A DNA stretch of 64,000 nucleotides from Vreelandella populi (GCF_003989825.1 NZ_RZHE01000015.1:124001-188000), one strand, 5' to 3'; shown: positions 44,423-54,326, counted from the first letter of the stretch. Numbers and translations are program-made. The notes: generated by a model not told the origin, from the letters alone.

Positions 44423-44495
44423 GTTCAAAATGTGTACCTCTTGGGCTTATTATATGTTTTCCCCTCACATTAAGCGGGTAATTGCGCCGTCTCCA

Positions 44496-44532
44496 ATACT
44501 GTTTTGAGATTCATTGATACAGTTTTGTGTAT
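44496..44532. promoter_or_regulatory. LysR-type operator upstream of acyl-CoA dehydrogenase and lysR
   Basis: ATACAGTTTTGTGTAT (44517-44532) has arms ATACA and TGTAT around six bases and fits the T-N11-A rule. An upstream copy ATACTGTTTTG (44496-44506) repeats ATACAGTTTTG (44517-44527) with one change and a 21-base spacing, two helical turns. The layout of a strong recognition site plus a second site is typical for LysR proteins. Confidence 0.7.
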
Positions 44533-44567
44533 GATTAAAATCTGGTGAATCACTTGGAGCTAATATC

Positions 44568-45458
44568 GTGGCGCTCACTTTTCGACAGCTAAGCTACTTT
44601 CTAGTGCTTTCGGAGGAGCTACACTTCGGCCGCGCAGCGCAGCGATTACATATCTCTCAACCTCCGCTTAGCGCCAGCTTGCGACAGCTGGAGGGCGAAC
44701 TGGGAGTAAAGCTATTGGAGCGCAGTAGCAAGCGGGTGGAACTGACCCCGGCGGGTGAGGCCTTTCAACATCAGGCGCGACGTATTCTAGGACAGCTCAA
44801 AGACTCTCAAGAGCTTGTCCAGCGTATTGCTGCCAGCGCCTCAGGCCTGGTCCGTGTAGGCTTTACCCCCGCGATGCTGTTTCGCGGCCTACCCGAGGTC
44901 ATTACTAACATGAAAACACACTATCCAGGGATCGATATCCAACTGACTGAGCGCAACTCAGCGCAACAAGTTGATGCCGTTGTAGAGGAAAAGCTTGATA
45001 TCGGTTTTATACACTCAATGCCCCTACCTGAAGGCATTGAGTCGCTGGTGCTCTCCGATGAATCTTTTCTCTGCTGCCTGCCAGCCCATCATCCTTTGGC
45101 TGCGCAACGGACCATAGCTATTAAAGCCCTCGCCAACGAGCCGATTATTATATTTGGCCGGGAACTGGCCCCTCATTACTACGACCGTATCATCAGCTTG
45201 TTTCACCATGAGGATGTCGACCCATATATCTGCCACGAAGTCTCGCACTGGCTAACGATTCTCGCTCTGGTGGCCAATGCTATGGGCGTGGCGCTGGTCC
45301 CTCAGTCACTTGCCAAAGCGGGCTTTATTAATGTGCGCTTTCTTCCTCTTGAGGATGTGACGACAAGCCACCAGTCTCACTGTATCTGGCGGGGTGATAT
45401 GCTGTATGAAAGCCGTGATCTTCTACTAAAGTGCCTAAAAGAGCACCTGAGCAGTTAG
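44568..45458 (+). CDS. LysR family regulator of the TAXI/CoA-transferase cluster
   Basis: 296 aa, standard LysR length. The N-terminal winged helix is seen in FRQLSYFLVLSEELHFGRAA then LHISQPPLSASLRQLEGELG; the effector-binding domain follows (about 90-290). It is divergent from the acyl-CoA dehydrogenase operon with the T-N11-A site between them. The effector is probably the imported acid or its CoA ester. AGCTAATATC precedes a GTG start. Confidence 0.9.
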   Translation: MALTFRQLSYFLVLSEELHFGRAAQRLHISQPPLSASLRQLEGELGVKLLERSSKRVELTPAGEAFQHQARRILGQLKDSQELVQRIAASASGLVRVGFTPAMLFRGLPEVITNMKTHYPGIDIQLTERNSAQQVDAVVEEKLDIGFIHSMPLPEGIESLVLSDESFLCCLPAHHPLAAQRTIAIKALANEPIIIFGRELAPHYYDRIISLFHHEDVDPYICHEVSHWLTILALVANAMGVALVPQSLAKAGFINVRFLPLEDVTTSHQSHCIWRGDMLYESRDLLLKCLKEHLSS

Positions 45459-45568
45459 CTGTTTACAAAACTCTACTGACGCTTTTACTTGAATAGTCTG
45501 TTCTTAGCCTATCAAGCAGTTTTGTTAAACGATTTCGATGACTCAATCTATTTAAATGGCTTTCTCCT

Positions 45569-46111
45569 ATGCTTAACCAGCGCGTCCTGACGTATCTGAA
45601 CGAAGTGATCCGGCGTGGGTCATTGCGTCGTGCCGCGGCGCATCTGGACGTTGCCCCCTCGGCGCTTAGCCGCCAAATCAAAGCGCTTGAAGAAACCCTG
45701 GATACCAAACTTTGCGAGCGTCATGGTAGCGGTATGCGCGCCACCCAGGCCGGGCAGCTGCTAGTACATCATTTCCATACTCAGCGCGCCCAAGAAGAAG
45801 CTGTGCTATGGAACTGCAGGGGCTGGCGCGGGGGGATGTGCGAATTGCCGTGGGCGAAGGGTTTATCGCGGATCTGATTGCTAAGCCTCTGGGTGATTTC
45901 ATGTCAACATTTAGTGGTATCAATGTCGAGATTCGCATGGCAGGTGTCAATGAGGCCATGTCTCTGCTTAAAGACCATGAGGTAGAACTGGCATTACTTT
46001 ATGCCTCCCCCGGTTGATCCAGCACTTTACTGCAACGTGGAAACCTGACAACCGCTGGATCTAATCGTCCCGCCTGGCCACCCAAAGGGGTAACGTTTGT
46101 TCTGAATGCCA
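45569..46111 (+). pseudogene. broken LysR family regulator gene
   Basis: The N-terminal helix-turn-helix is intact (MLNQRVLTYLNEVIRRGSLR, LDVAPSALSRQIKALEETLD), but the frame is lost near 45808. The next frame gives LQGLARGDVRIAVGEGFIAD and runs to a TGA at 46015. A third frame then reads PVDPALYCNVET, stop, QPLDLIVPPGHP, stop. So there are at least two frameshifts and internal stops within one effector domain, which is also shortened. The gene is dead. Confidence 0.85.
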
Positions 46112-46127
46112 AATAGCTAACGGCTAG

Positions 46128-46976
<849 letters not shown>

Positions 46977-47326
46977 TAGCTGAACGCCGGTAAACCACGT
47001 AAACCCTTTTAAGCTGCTGCACGCAAGCCCTTCTTTAAGGCACTCGTTTGCATCAACGCTTGAGCGTACAGCAGCTTCACAATACCTGCCTCAAACCCCT
47101 GAACTTTATTCTGCACAGTTCTTTTCGCCTGGCCTTGCGCCCTCTCTTATTGTCGCAGCTGCGCCCTGCTGCCTTCAGCGCCGTCTTCACCCTATGTCTA
47201 ACGCGCATCTATTGACCTATATATCTTAAACCTCTATTTGTTATATATAACAAAGCATCTGATAAATCTCTCTAGCACCATAAAGCGTGTGCTGCTAGGG
47301 AACCGTCCATCCAGAGGTCGATGTGC
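46977..47326. other. 350-bp gap upstream of the malonate module with a minus-strand coding scrap
   Basis: No intact gene. The minus frame from about 47146 to a TAA at 47009 reads REAQGQAKRTVQNKVQGFEA then GIVKLLYAQALMQTSALKK and GLRAAA, about 45 codons without a supported start. It looks like the end of a truncated gene I do not recognise. The last 100 bases are AT-rich and hold an 18-bp palindrome and presumably the promoter of the malonate operon. Confidence 0.35.
47237..47254. promoter_or_regulatory. 18-bp perfect palindrome upstream of malonyl-CoA decarboxylase
   Basis: TTTGTTATATATAACAAA is fully self-complementary and sits 73 bases before the preferred start codon. It could be an operator for a dimeric repressor (malonate systems often use GntR-type MatR), though the regulator gene is not in this neighbourhood. 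Confidence 0.6.
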
Positions 47327-48676
47327 ATGAATGTGAACATGACGTTTCTTCAAGGACTACTCTCCAACATCAGCACGCGTACTCGCCTGTTGGGCAACGC
47401 CTCGAAGGCCGTGCAAGGGAGCGATGCCCATTTGCATGCTCTCTCCTCAGCTTGTGAAACACTGATGCAACGCGGGGGCGAAGCCTCTCAGATAATGACG
47501 GCACAAAGCGCCCTAACCCATTATCAGCAGCTTGAAGAAGAAGAGCGTCAGGCTTTTTTTAAACTGCTGGCCGATGAGTATGCCGCCGAGCCCCAGGCGA
47601 TTCACGCAGCCTATAAGGCCTACTGCGACTCTGAAGATAACGCGGCGCTTGAGAAGTTGTTTAATGCCTGTGAACCACGCCGCCAGGATTTACTGCGCCG
47701 TTTGAATCTTTGCCCAGGCGGTACCTTTGAGCTGGTTAAAATGCGTGCCGACCTGCTCAAGCAGTTGCGTCATGAACCTGATCTTGCCGCACTGAACAGC
47801 GATTTTTCTCACCTGTTCAACTCCTGGTTCAACCGGGGCTTTCTGGTGCTGGAGAGCATTGACTGGAACACCCCCGCCGCCGTGCTGGAAAAATTGATCC
47901 AATACGAAGCGGTGCATGCCATCAGCGATTGGCGCGACCTGCGCCGTCGGCTGGACCCGGAGGATCGCCGCTGCTATGCCTTCTTTCACCCGGCAACCGG
48001 AGACGAGCCGCTTATCTTCGTGGAAGTGGCGCTATGCAAAGGTATTCCGGACAACGTCCAACGCATTCTGGAGCACGGTGAAGAAGTGCCCATGGATGAA
48101 GCTGACACCGCCGTGTTTTATAGCATCAGCAACTGCCAGGCGGGGCTCAAGGGCGTATCGTTCGGCAACTTCCTGATCAAGCAGGTAGTGCAGGAGCTGA
48201 GCCGCGAGCTCCCCCAGCTCAAGAACTTCGTCACCCTCTCACCGGTGCCGGGCTTTGCCGACTGGCTTGCCGAGCATCGCACCTCGCAGGCGGTAACGCT
48301 TTCCCAGCCGCTGCAAACTTTTCTTGAGTCCAACGAAAGCGTCGACCTGCCGGCCGCCGTGCACAAGGAGTTCATGCGCCTGGCGGCCCGCTACTTGGTA
48401 GAGGCCAAGCACCGCAGCGGTCAGCCGCTCAATCCTGTTGCGCGTTTTCATCTAGGCAACGGCGCCAGCCTTCACCGGCTTAACTGGCTGGGGGATACCT
48501 CATCCAAAGGCATGCAGCAAGCCCACGGGCTGATGGTCAACTATCTCTATCAACTTGACCGTATTGAGCAAAACCATGAAGCCTACACCCGCAACCACAG
48601 CGTGGTATGTGCCAATGATATTCGCCGCCTGGCAGGCCAGGCCGATCAGTACTTCAGTACCGAAGCGAGCGCTTGA
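47327..48676 (+). CDS. malonyl-CoA decarboxylase
   Basis: 449 aa. It converts malonyl-CoA to acetyl-CoA and CO2. The MCD family pattern includes FHPATGDEPLIFVEVALCKG, SISNCQAGLKGVSFGNFLIK and LSPVPGFADWL in the catalytic domain (about 200-420), preceded by an all-helical N-terminal domain. GAGG stands 9 bases before ATG 47327; an ATG six bases earlier is closer to the site. Malonyl-CoA synthetase and the MadLM transporter genes follow, so the product feeds imported malonate into central metabolism. Confidence 0.9.
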   Translation: MNVNMTFLQGLLSNISTRTRLLGNASKAVQGSDAHLHALSSACETLMQRGGEASQIMTAQSALTHYQQLEEEERQAFFKLLADEYAAEPQAIHAAYKAYCDSEDNAALEKLFNACEPRRQDLLRRLNLCPGGTFELVKMRADLLKQLRHEPDLAALNSDFSHLFNSWFNRGFLVLESIDWNTPAAVLEKLIQYEAVHAISDWRDLRRRLDPEDRRCYAFFHPATGDEPLIFVEVALCKGIPDNVQRILEHGEEVPMDEADTAVFYSISNCQAGLKGVSFGNFLIKQVVQELSRELPQLKNFVTLSPVPGFADWLAEHRTSQAVTLSQPLQTFLESNESVDLPAAVHKEFMRLAARYLVEAKHRSGQPLNPVARFHLGNGASLHRLNWLGDTSSKGMQQAHGLMVNYLYQLDRIEQNHEAYTRNHSVVCANDIRRLAGQADQYFSTEASA

Positions 48677-48711
48677 TAGCGGCCGCTGTTGCAAAATAAT
48701 AAGGAATCGTC

Positions 48712-50253
48712 ATGAATCACAATCTCTATCTGCAGTTCTACCCGCATTTTGAGCGCCAGCCTAACAAGGTGTTGATGGATACGCTTAATGGTCAGCGCTA
48801 CCGGTATGCCGACGTGCTCGCGACCAGTCGCAAAATGGCCAGCGTACTGCTTGAGCTAGGCGTTTCACCCGGCGACCGGGTTGCCGTGCAGGTTGATAAA
48901 AGCCCTGAAATTGTCATGCTGTATCTTGCCTGCCTACAGGTAGGCGCGGTCTATCTGCCGCTCAATACGGCGTATACCGACAGCGAAATTGGCTACTTTC
49001 TACAAGATGCCGAGCCTCATCTTTACATCTGTCGGCCACAGGTACTTACAGAGGCCAAGCGCAATGCGAGCGCGTCTGGCGTTGCTCAAGTCGAAAGCCT
49101 GGGCACCCAGGCCGACGGCAGCCTGATGGACAAAGTCGTAAGCGCCCAGGAAACGGAGACAGTCTGTGAGGTGGGCGAAGACGAACTGGCCGCGATTTTA
49201 TATACCTCCGGCACTACCGGACGTTCCAAGGGCGCCATGCTCAGTCATAAGAACCTGGCTTCTAACAGCCAGGCGCTGAGCGAGGCATGGCACTATACCG
49301 ATCAGGACCACCTGATCCATGCGCTGCCGATTTTCCATACCCATGGTCTTTTTGTGGCGTGCAACATCACGCTGATCAACGGTGCCTCAATGACGTTTTT
49401 GCCCAAGCTGGACGTCGATGAACTGCTGGATCTCATGCCCCACGCCACCGTGCTGATGGGCGTGCCCACTTTCTATACCCGCCTGCTTGCCTCCGAGCGC
49501 CTGAACCGCGAGGTGGTTGCCAATATGCGCCTGTTCATCTCCGGCTCAGCGCCGCTGCTGGCCGAGACGCACGAGGCGTTCGAAGAACGTACCGGTCACG
49601 CCATTCTCGAGCGCTACGGCATGACCGAAACCAACATGAATACTTCCAATCCCTACGACGGCAAGCGCCGCCCGGGCACGGTGGGCCTACCGCTTCCGGG
49701 GGTGGAAGTACGTATTGCGGATCGTGAAAGCGGTAAAGCGGTTGCCCCGGGCGAAACCGGTATGGTCGAGATGCGTGGCCCGAACGTGTTTCAGGGGTAC
49801 TGGCGCATGCCGGAAAAAACCCAGGCAGAGTTTCGCGATGACGGCTTCTTCATTACCGGCGATCTGGGACTTATCGACGAGTATGGCTACCTGAATATTG
49901 TAGGCCGCGACAAGGACCTGGTGATCTCCGGTGGCTATAACGTTTACCCCAAAGAGGTAGAGCAGTTAATTGACGAGCTACCGGGTGTGGTCGAGTCTGC
50001 GGTCATCGGTGTACCGCATACCGACCTTGGTGAAGGCGTGGTTGCGGTGGTGGTACCCGATGCGTCCGAACCCGTGACGGAAGCCCAAGTGCTGGCAGCG
50101 CTTAAAGATCAGCTTGCCCGCTATAAACAGCCCAAACGGGTCTTCTTTGCCGATGCCCTGCCGCGTAATGTCATGGGCAAGGTGCAGAAGAACCAGCTGC
50201 GCAGTACCTATACCGATATCTTCAAAACTCAACCGGCCACGGCCAGCGCGTGA
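48712..50253 (+). CDS. matB: malonyl-CoA synthetase (MatB-like)
   Basis: 513 aa ANL-family ligase. AMP-binding motifs are ILYTSGTTGRSKGAMLSHKN (P-loop), YGMTETNMN, GFFITGDLG and the C-terminal GRDKDLVISGGYNVYPKEVE, with the catalytic Lys in NVMGKVQKNQLR. It activates malonate to malonyl-CoA with ATP. Context with the decarboxylase and MadLM specifies malonate. The pair MatB plus decarboxylase replaces the Mdc/Mad multi-subunit route. Confidence 0.9.
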   Translation: MNHNLYLQFYPHFERQPNKVLMDTLNGQRYRYADVLATSRKMASVLLELGVSPGDRVAVQVDKSPEIVMLYLACLQVGAVYLPLNTAYTDSEIGYFLQDAEPHLYICRPQVLTEAKRNASASGVAQVESLGTQADGSLMDKVVSAQETETVCEVGEDELAAILYTSGTTGRSKGAMLSHKNLASNSQALSEAWHYTDQDHLIHALPIFHTHGLFVACNITLINGASMTFLPKLDVDELLDLMPHATVLMGVPTFYTRLLASERLNREVVANMRLFISGSAPLLAETHEAFEERTGHAILERYGMTETNMNTSNPYDGKRRPGTVGLPLPGVEVRIADRESGKAVAPGETGMVEMRGPNVFQGYWRMPEKTQAEFRDDGFFITGDLGLIDEYGYLNIVGRDKDLVISGGYNVYPKEVEQLIDELPGVVESAVIGVPHTDLGEGVVAVVVPDASEPVTEAQVLAALKDQLARYKQPKRVFFADALPRNVMGKVQKNQLRSTYTDIFKTQPATASA

Positions 50254-50262
50254 TCAAACGTG

Positions 50263-50295
50263 CGCCGCAGGCAAGGAATGAGTCTGTCTGCGGCG
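50263..50295 (+). other. intercistronic hairpin between matB and madL
   Basis: CGCCGCAG (50263-50270) pairs with CTGCGGCG (50288-50295) across a 17-base loop. No T-run follows, so it may process or stabilise the mRNA or act as an attenuator rather than a full terminator. Confidence 0.5.
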
Positions 50296-50344
50296 TACCA
50301 TCGAACTAGACCACTTCCAACAACGATAATACAGGAAGGTTGCC

Positions 50345-50830
50345 ATGGTAATTTACGGTGTTGCACTTTTGGCAGGCTGCATGCTGGTGGGCCTGTGGGC
50401 TGGTGATGTGCTGGGCATACTGCTCGGCGTGGACTCCAACGTAGGTGGTGTTGGCATTGCCATGCTGATGCTGATTTTTCTGGGCGGATATCTGATGGAT
50501 AAGAACAAGATGCCCGCCAGTACCGAAGACGGCATCAAGTTCTGGAACGGTATGTATATTCCTATCGTGGTAGCCATGGCCGCCAGCCAAGATGTGGCGG
50601 CGGCGTTTGATGGCGGCATGATTGCCCTGCTGGCAGCCCTTTTGGCGGTCATCGTAAGCTTTGCCCTGATCCCTTTTCTCAACCGGCTCGGCCGCGCCAC
50701 TCCAGCCGAAAAGAAAGCCGGCGAAACCAAGGACATCGTGCCCGTGTCGCCAAAAGGCGCTAAAAAAGCCTTGAGCGCCTCATCGTCCCCTCATTCTCAT
50801 GCCAGCGCTCGCGCGCGCCATGCCCGCTAA
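50345..50830 (+). CDS. madL: malonate transporter subunit MadL
   Basis: 161 aa, four membrane helices. VIYGVALLAGCMLVGLWAGD, NVGGVGIAMLMLIFLGGYLM and GIKFWNGMYIPIVVAMAASQ are the MadL pattern. The malonate/sodium symporter needs MadL and MadM. Residues after about 120 form a hydrophilic tail (KKAGETKDIVPVSPKG, then SSSPHSHASARARHAR) with no counterpart I recall in typical MadL. AGGAAGG precedes the ATG. Confidence 0.88.
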   Translation: MVIYGVALLAGCMLVGLWAGDVLGILLGVDSNVGGVGIAMLMLIFLGGYLMDKNKMPASTEDGIKFWNGMYIPIVVAMAASQDVAAAFDGGMIALLAALLAVIVSFALIPFLNRLGRATPAEKKAGETKDIVPVSPKGAKKALSASSSPHSHASARARHAR

Positions 50831-50845
50831 CAAGAGGCCGCTATC

Positions 50846-51607
50846 ATGATTGAATCACTAGTTACGCAACTTGAAAAACAGCACCTGATCGCCGCTTTTG
50901 CCCTGGTGGGCGGGGCCATGTATATCTCCTATCTGGTCAGCGACAAATTGACCAAAGGGCGCGTTCACGGCTCGGCGATTGCCATTATGGTGGGATTGGC
51001 ACTGGCTTATTTCGGCGGCATTTATACCGGCGGCAGTAAAGGGCTTGCCGATATCAGTCTGTTCGCCGGGTTAGGCCTGATGGGCGGCGGCATGCTGCGC
51101 GACCTGGCTATTATTGCCACTGCTTATGGCGTTCGCTTTCAGGAGATTCGTGAGGCAGGCATCAGCGGCATTATTGCGCTGTTTCTGGGGGTAATCGTGT
51201 CCTTCATTGCAGGTGTTGCCGTGGCCTACGCGTTTGGTTACCGCGACCCGGTTTCCCTGACCACCATTGGCGCCGGTACCGTCACCTATATTGTTGGCCC
51301 TATTGCAGGTGCCTCCATTGGTGCACCTTCCGACATTATTGCCCTTTCGATTGCGGCAGGCCTGTTCAAGTCGATCTTGGTGATGATCCTAACCCCCATC
51401 GCTGCCCGGCATATCGGCCTGGACAACCCCCGCTCGGCGATGATCTTCGGCGGGTTGATGGGCACTACCAGCGGCGTGGCCGCCGGGCTTGCCGCCACCG
51501 ATCCCAAACTTGTTCCCTATGGCGCCATGACGGCTACCTTCTATACCGGCCTTGGCGCGTTACTGGCACCCTCGGTTCTATATATTGCCGTACGCGCCGT
51601 GTTCTAG
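50846..51607 (+). CDS. madM: malonate transporter subunit MadM
   Basis: 253 aa with about eight membrane helices. KGRVHGSAIAIMVGLALAYF, GGGMLRDLAIIATAYGVRF and IMVGLA-type helices, and IGLDNPRSAMIFGGLMGTTS mark MadM. It begins 15 bases after madL and is the last gene of the module. With MadL it imports malonate using Na+. Confidence 0.9.
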   Translation: MIESLVTQLEKQHLIAAFALVGGAMYISYLVSDKLTKGRVHGSAIAIMVGLALAYFGGIYTGGSKGLADISLFAGLGLMGGGMLRDLAIIATAYGVRFQEIREAGISGIIALFLGVIVSFIAGVAVAYAFGYRDPVSLTTIGAGTVTYIVGPIAGASIGAPSDIIALSIAAGLFKSILVMILTPIAARHIGLDNPRSAMIFGGLMGTTSGVAAGLAATDPKLVPYGAMTATFYTGLGALLAPSVLYIAVRAVF

Positions 51608-51616
51608 CGCTCCCAG

Positions 51617-53314
51617 CTAGCCCGTGACGGCTAACCGCTTGCGACTAAACGCGGTCAGCCCGACCAACAGCGCCGTGGTGGTAAAAATCGCCACGGCGCT
51701 CATGGCCATTCCGACGCCTGGCGAGCCTTGCTCAAACTGACCGAACACAAACGTTGAGACCGTGCGCATGCCCGCGGGCGCGACCATTAGTGAAGCCACC
51801 AGCTCCCGCGAGGCGATTGCAAATACCAGCAGCATGGCCACCAGCAGGCTGGGCGCCAGCGCAGGTAGCAAAATACGCCGAAACGTGGTCAGAAAACCCG
51901 CCCCGCATACGCGCGCGGCCGCCTCAAGACTCTCCCCCATTTGGCGAAACGCAGCGGATGCGTAGCGTACCGGGTAAGGCAGCAGCAGGCACGTATACGC
52001 CAGCAGCAACATCGCACTGGTGTTGTATACCTGGATGGGCCAATGGCTCTGGTTCCACGCCAGAATCAGCCCCACTGCCACCACGACGCCCGGCAGCGTA
52101 TTGGGTAACAGCGACAGCAAATCCAGCAGGCCTTTACCGCGCACCTGAGCGCGTACCACCAAATACCCGACCAGCGCGCCTAACACGCCGGTAATCAAGG
52201 CAGCGCCCACCGCCAGACTCAAACTCGTGCCCAACGCCTGCATGGCACCGCCGCGATTAGCAAACAGCGCCTCAAAGTGGCGCAACGACAGGTTGTCGAG
52301 CACCAGTCCGCCTGACAGCGTTCCCGTCAGCGCCGTTGCCAATACGGCTAGAATGGGCACTACCACCGAAATGAACGCAACGGTTGAGAAAAGTACCATG
52401 ACCGGCCATTTCCAACCGCCCAGTTCGGCGCGCTCCAGCACGGCGGGCTTACCGGTTTGGCTAATATAGGAACGCCGCGTTACCAGCCAGTGCTGGAAAT
52501 AGAAAGCGCCCATGGCCAGCATGACCAGCAACAGCGAAAGCACTGCGGCCCCTGGAATATCAATCGGCCAATCGGAAAAGCGCTGGTGAATGCCGGTTAC
52601 CAGAACGTAAAAGCCTGCCTGGGCACCCAGCATGGCGGGGGTCCCGAATTCTTCAATTGTCAGCGCGAAGACCAGCAGCAGGCTGGCCGCGATACCGGGC
52701 GTAGATAGGGGTAACGTGACCCGCCAGAGCGTCTTCCATTTATTGGCACCACAAACGCGCGCGGCTGACGCATAGCGACCGCCGACACTCAGCATGGTGC
52801 GCGAAACGGCAAAATAAACCACCGGAAACACGTTAAGCACCATGACAAACACGATGCCCGGAAAGGAGAACAGAAAGTGGTTCGCCTCCATGCCGGTCAG
52901 CTGCTGAGCGTAGCCCCTCGGCTGAAGCGTCAACATCCAGGAGAGAGCCGCGATATAGGGCGGAATCATGAAGGGGATCAGAAAGATGACATCCCACAAA
53001 GCGCCACCCGGCACGCGCGTTAATGCCCGCAGTGCCCCCAGAGGCACGGCCAGTAAGGCACAGGCGGCAACCACCACCAACCCCAAGCGCAGCGTATTAC
53101 CTAATAGTTTGAGCAACGCGGGATCTAGCAGCGTGGGTATAAATAGCGTGAAGGCGCCCGAAAGATCCCCCCGTGTCCAATGGGGAAACACCGCCTGCAA
53201 AATGATATACCCAAGCGGCAACCCCACCAGCATTAACAGCGCCAGCGCAGTGAGCAGCAATACGCTGCCTGCCCCGGTTAACCGGGGCAGGCGTAGCCTC
53301 TTACCTACGCTCAT
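51617..53314 (-). CDS. ABC transporter permease, fused (FbpB/PotBC type)
   Basis: 565 aa with two homologous permease halves. Each half shows a binding-protein-dependent EAA loop: YASAARVCGANKWKTLWRVT and GESLEAAARVCGAGFLTTFR. The fused layout is typical of iron(III) (Fbp/Afu) and related importers. Its start overlaps the stop of the solute-binding gene by four bases. The loop and gene order ATPase, binding protein, permease indicate one functional importer. Confidence 0.9.
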   Translation of the reverse strand: MSVGKRLRLPRLTGAGSVLLLTALALLMLVGLPLGYIILQAVFPHWTRGDLSGAFTLFIPTLLDPALLKLLGNTLRLGLVVVAACALLAVPLGALRALTRVPGGALWDVIFLIPFMIPPYIAALSWMLTLQPRGYAQQLTGMEANHFLFSFPGIVFVMVLNVFPVVYFAVSRTMLSVGGRYASAARVCGANKWKTLWRVTLPLSTPGIAASLLLVFALTIEEFGTPAMLGAQAGFYVLVTGIHQRFSDWPIDIPGAAVLSLLLVMLAMGAFYFQHWLVTRRSYISQTGKPAVLERAELGGWKWPVMVLFSTVAFISVVVPILAVLATALTGTLSGGLVLDNLSLRHFEALFANRGGAMQALGTSLSLAVGAALITGVLGALVGYLVVRAQVRGKGLLDLLSLLPNTLPGVVVAVGLILAWNQSHWPIQVYNTSAMLLLAYTCLLLPYPVRYASAAFRQMGESLEAAARVCGAGFLTTFRRILLPALAPSLLVAMLLVFAIASRELVASLMVAPAGMRTVSTFVFGQFEQGSPGVGMAMSAVAIFTTTALLVGLTAFSRKRLAVTG

Positions 53315-54297
53315 TGATGGCCCGTCACGTCACGAAAACGGGATAGGATGGCATCGCGCTGAGCGTTCATTTCTTCGGCATCCACATCGATCAGCGTTAA
53401 TTCGCCAAGTGTCGGGCGCAGGGCGTCAATATCATCACGCGCGGGCATCAAGTAGCTCTCTGCTACGCGCTTCTGGCCCTGTTCAGAAAGGACAAAGTCG
53501 ACAAACTGTTCGGCTTCATCAGGCTGTGCAGTCGAGGCCAGAATCATCATGGGCCGGGGGGCGATCACCGTGCCGCTTTCAGGAAAAATGACGTCTATCG
53601 CCTCGCCATCGGCCTGTTGCCCAAGCGAAATATAGTCAACCGCGCCAAACACCACCGACTTGGCGCCCTGTAACACGGGATTAAGCGCACGCGCATTTGG
53701 CCCCGGCACGATCATGCCGTTATCCACCAGCGCTTCAAGTAACGACCATGTTCCTTCTTCACCCATGGAGGTCAAAAGCCCGGTGACCAGCTCGAAAGCC
53801 GCCCCGGATTGAGCCGGGTCAGGCATGGTGACCTGATTGGCATAGGCGGCGTCCGTCAGGTCGCTCCAATCCTTGGGTGCAGGCGAGTCACTGTTACGGT
53901 TCCAGACCAGGGCCAGGGCCGATACGCCTTGGGCAACGTAATAGTCTGTCTTTAGAAAATCCGGCACTTGGTTTGCATTGGCGGAAAGGTATTCGTGCAG
54001 CAGTCCTTCATCTGCTAACGACGTAGCACTGTCCCATGAAGCCGAAATAACCACATCCGCCAGCGGATTGGCACGCTCGGCCTCCAGGCGAGCCATCACC
54101 TGCCCGGTGGTGCTCTGGAAAACGTTCACAGCAATGCCGGTTTGCTCGGTAAAGTCCGCAGCCAGCCGCTCAATCAGCGCGTCCGGACCTGCAGAATAAA
54201 CCGTTAAAGCCTGTGCCTGAGCACTTGCTCCTGTAGCTAATAACAACATACTCGTGAGGGCCGCCATTGCAGGGCCAGACAAGCGTCGAGAGACCAT
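53311..54297 (-). CDS. FbpA-like ABC transporter substrate-binding protein
   Basis: 328 aa from ATG 54297 (AAGGAA 7 bases upstream; the frame extends to 54390). A signal peptide ends ATGASAQA. LTVYSAGPDALIERLAADFT and ADVVISASWDSATSLADEG identify the FbpA/AfuA group. The C-half reads FGAVDYISLGQQADGEAIDV where iron-binding FbpA has a paired Tyr; that pair is missing, so iron is doubtful and an organophosphate, sugar-phosphate or phosphonate is equally possible. Confidence 0.82.
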   Translation of the reverse strand: MVSRRLSGPAMAALTSMLLLATGASAQAQALTVYSAGPDALIERLAADFTEQTGIAVNVFQSTTGQVMARLEAERANPLADVVISASWDSATSLADEGLLHEYLSANANQVPDFLKTDYYVAQGVSALALVWNRNSDSPAPKDWSDLTDAAYANQVTMPDPAQSGAAFELVTGLLTSMGEEGTWSLLEALVDNGMIVPGPNARALNPVLQGAKSVVFGAVDYISLGQQADGEAIDVIFPESGTVIAPRPMMILASTAQPDEAEQFVDFVLSEQGQKRVAESYLMPARDDIDALRPTLGELTLIDVDAEEMNAQRDAILSRFRDVTGHQ

Positions 54298-54326
54298 CAG
54301 TGATTTCCTTACAGGTGGGTTACAGC

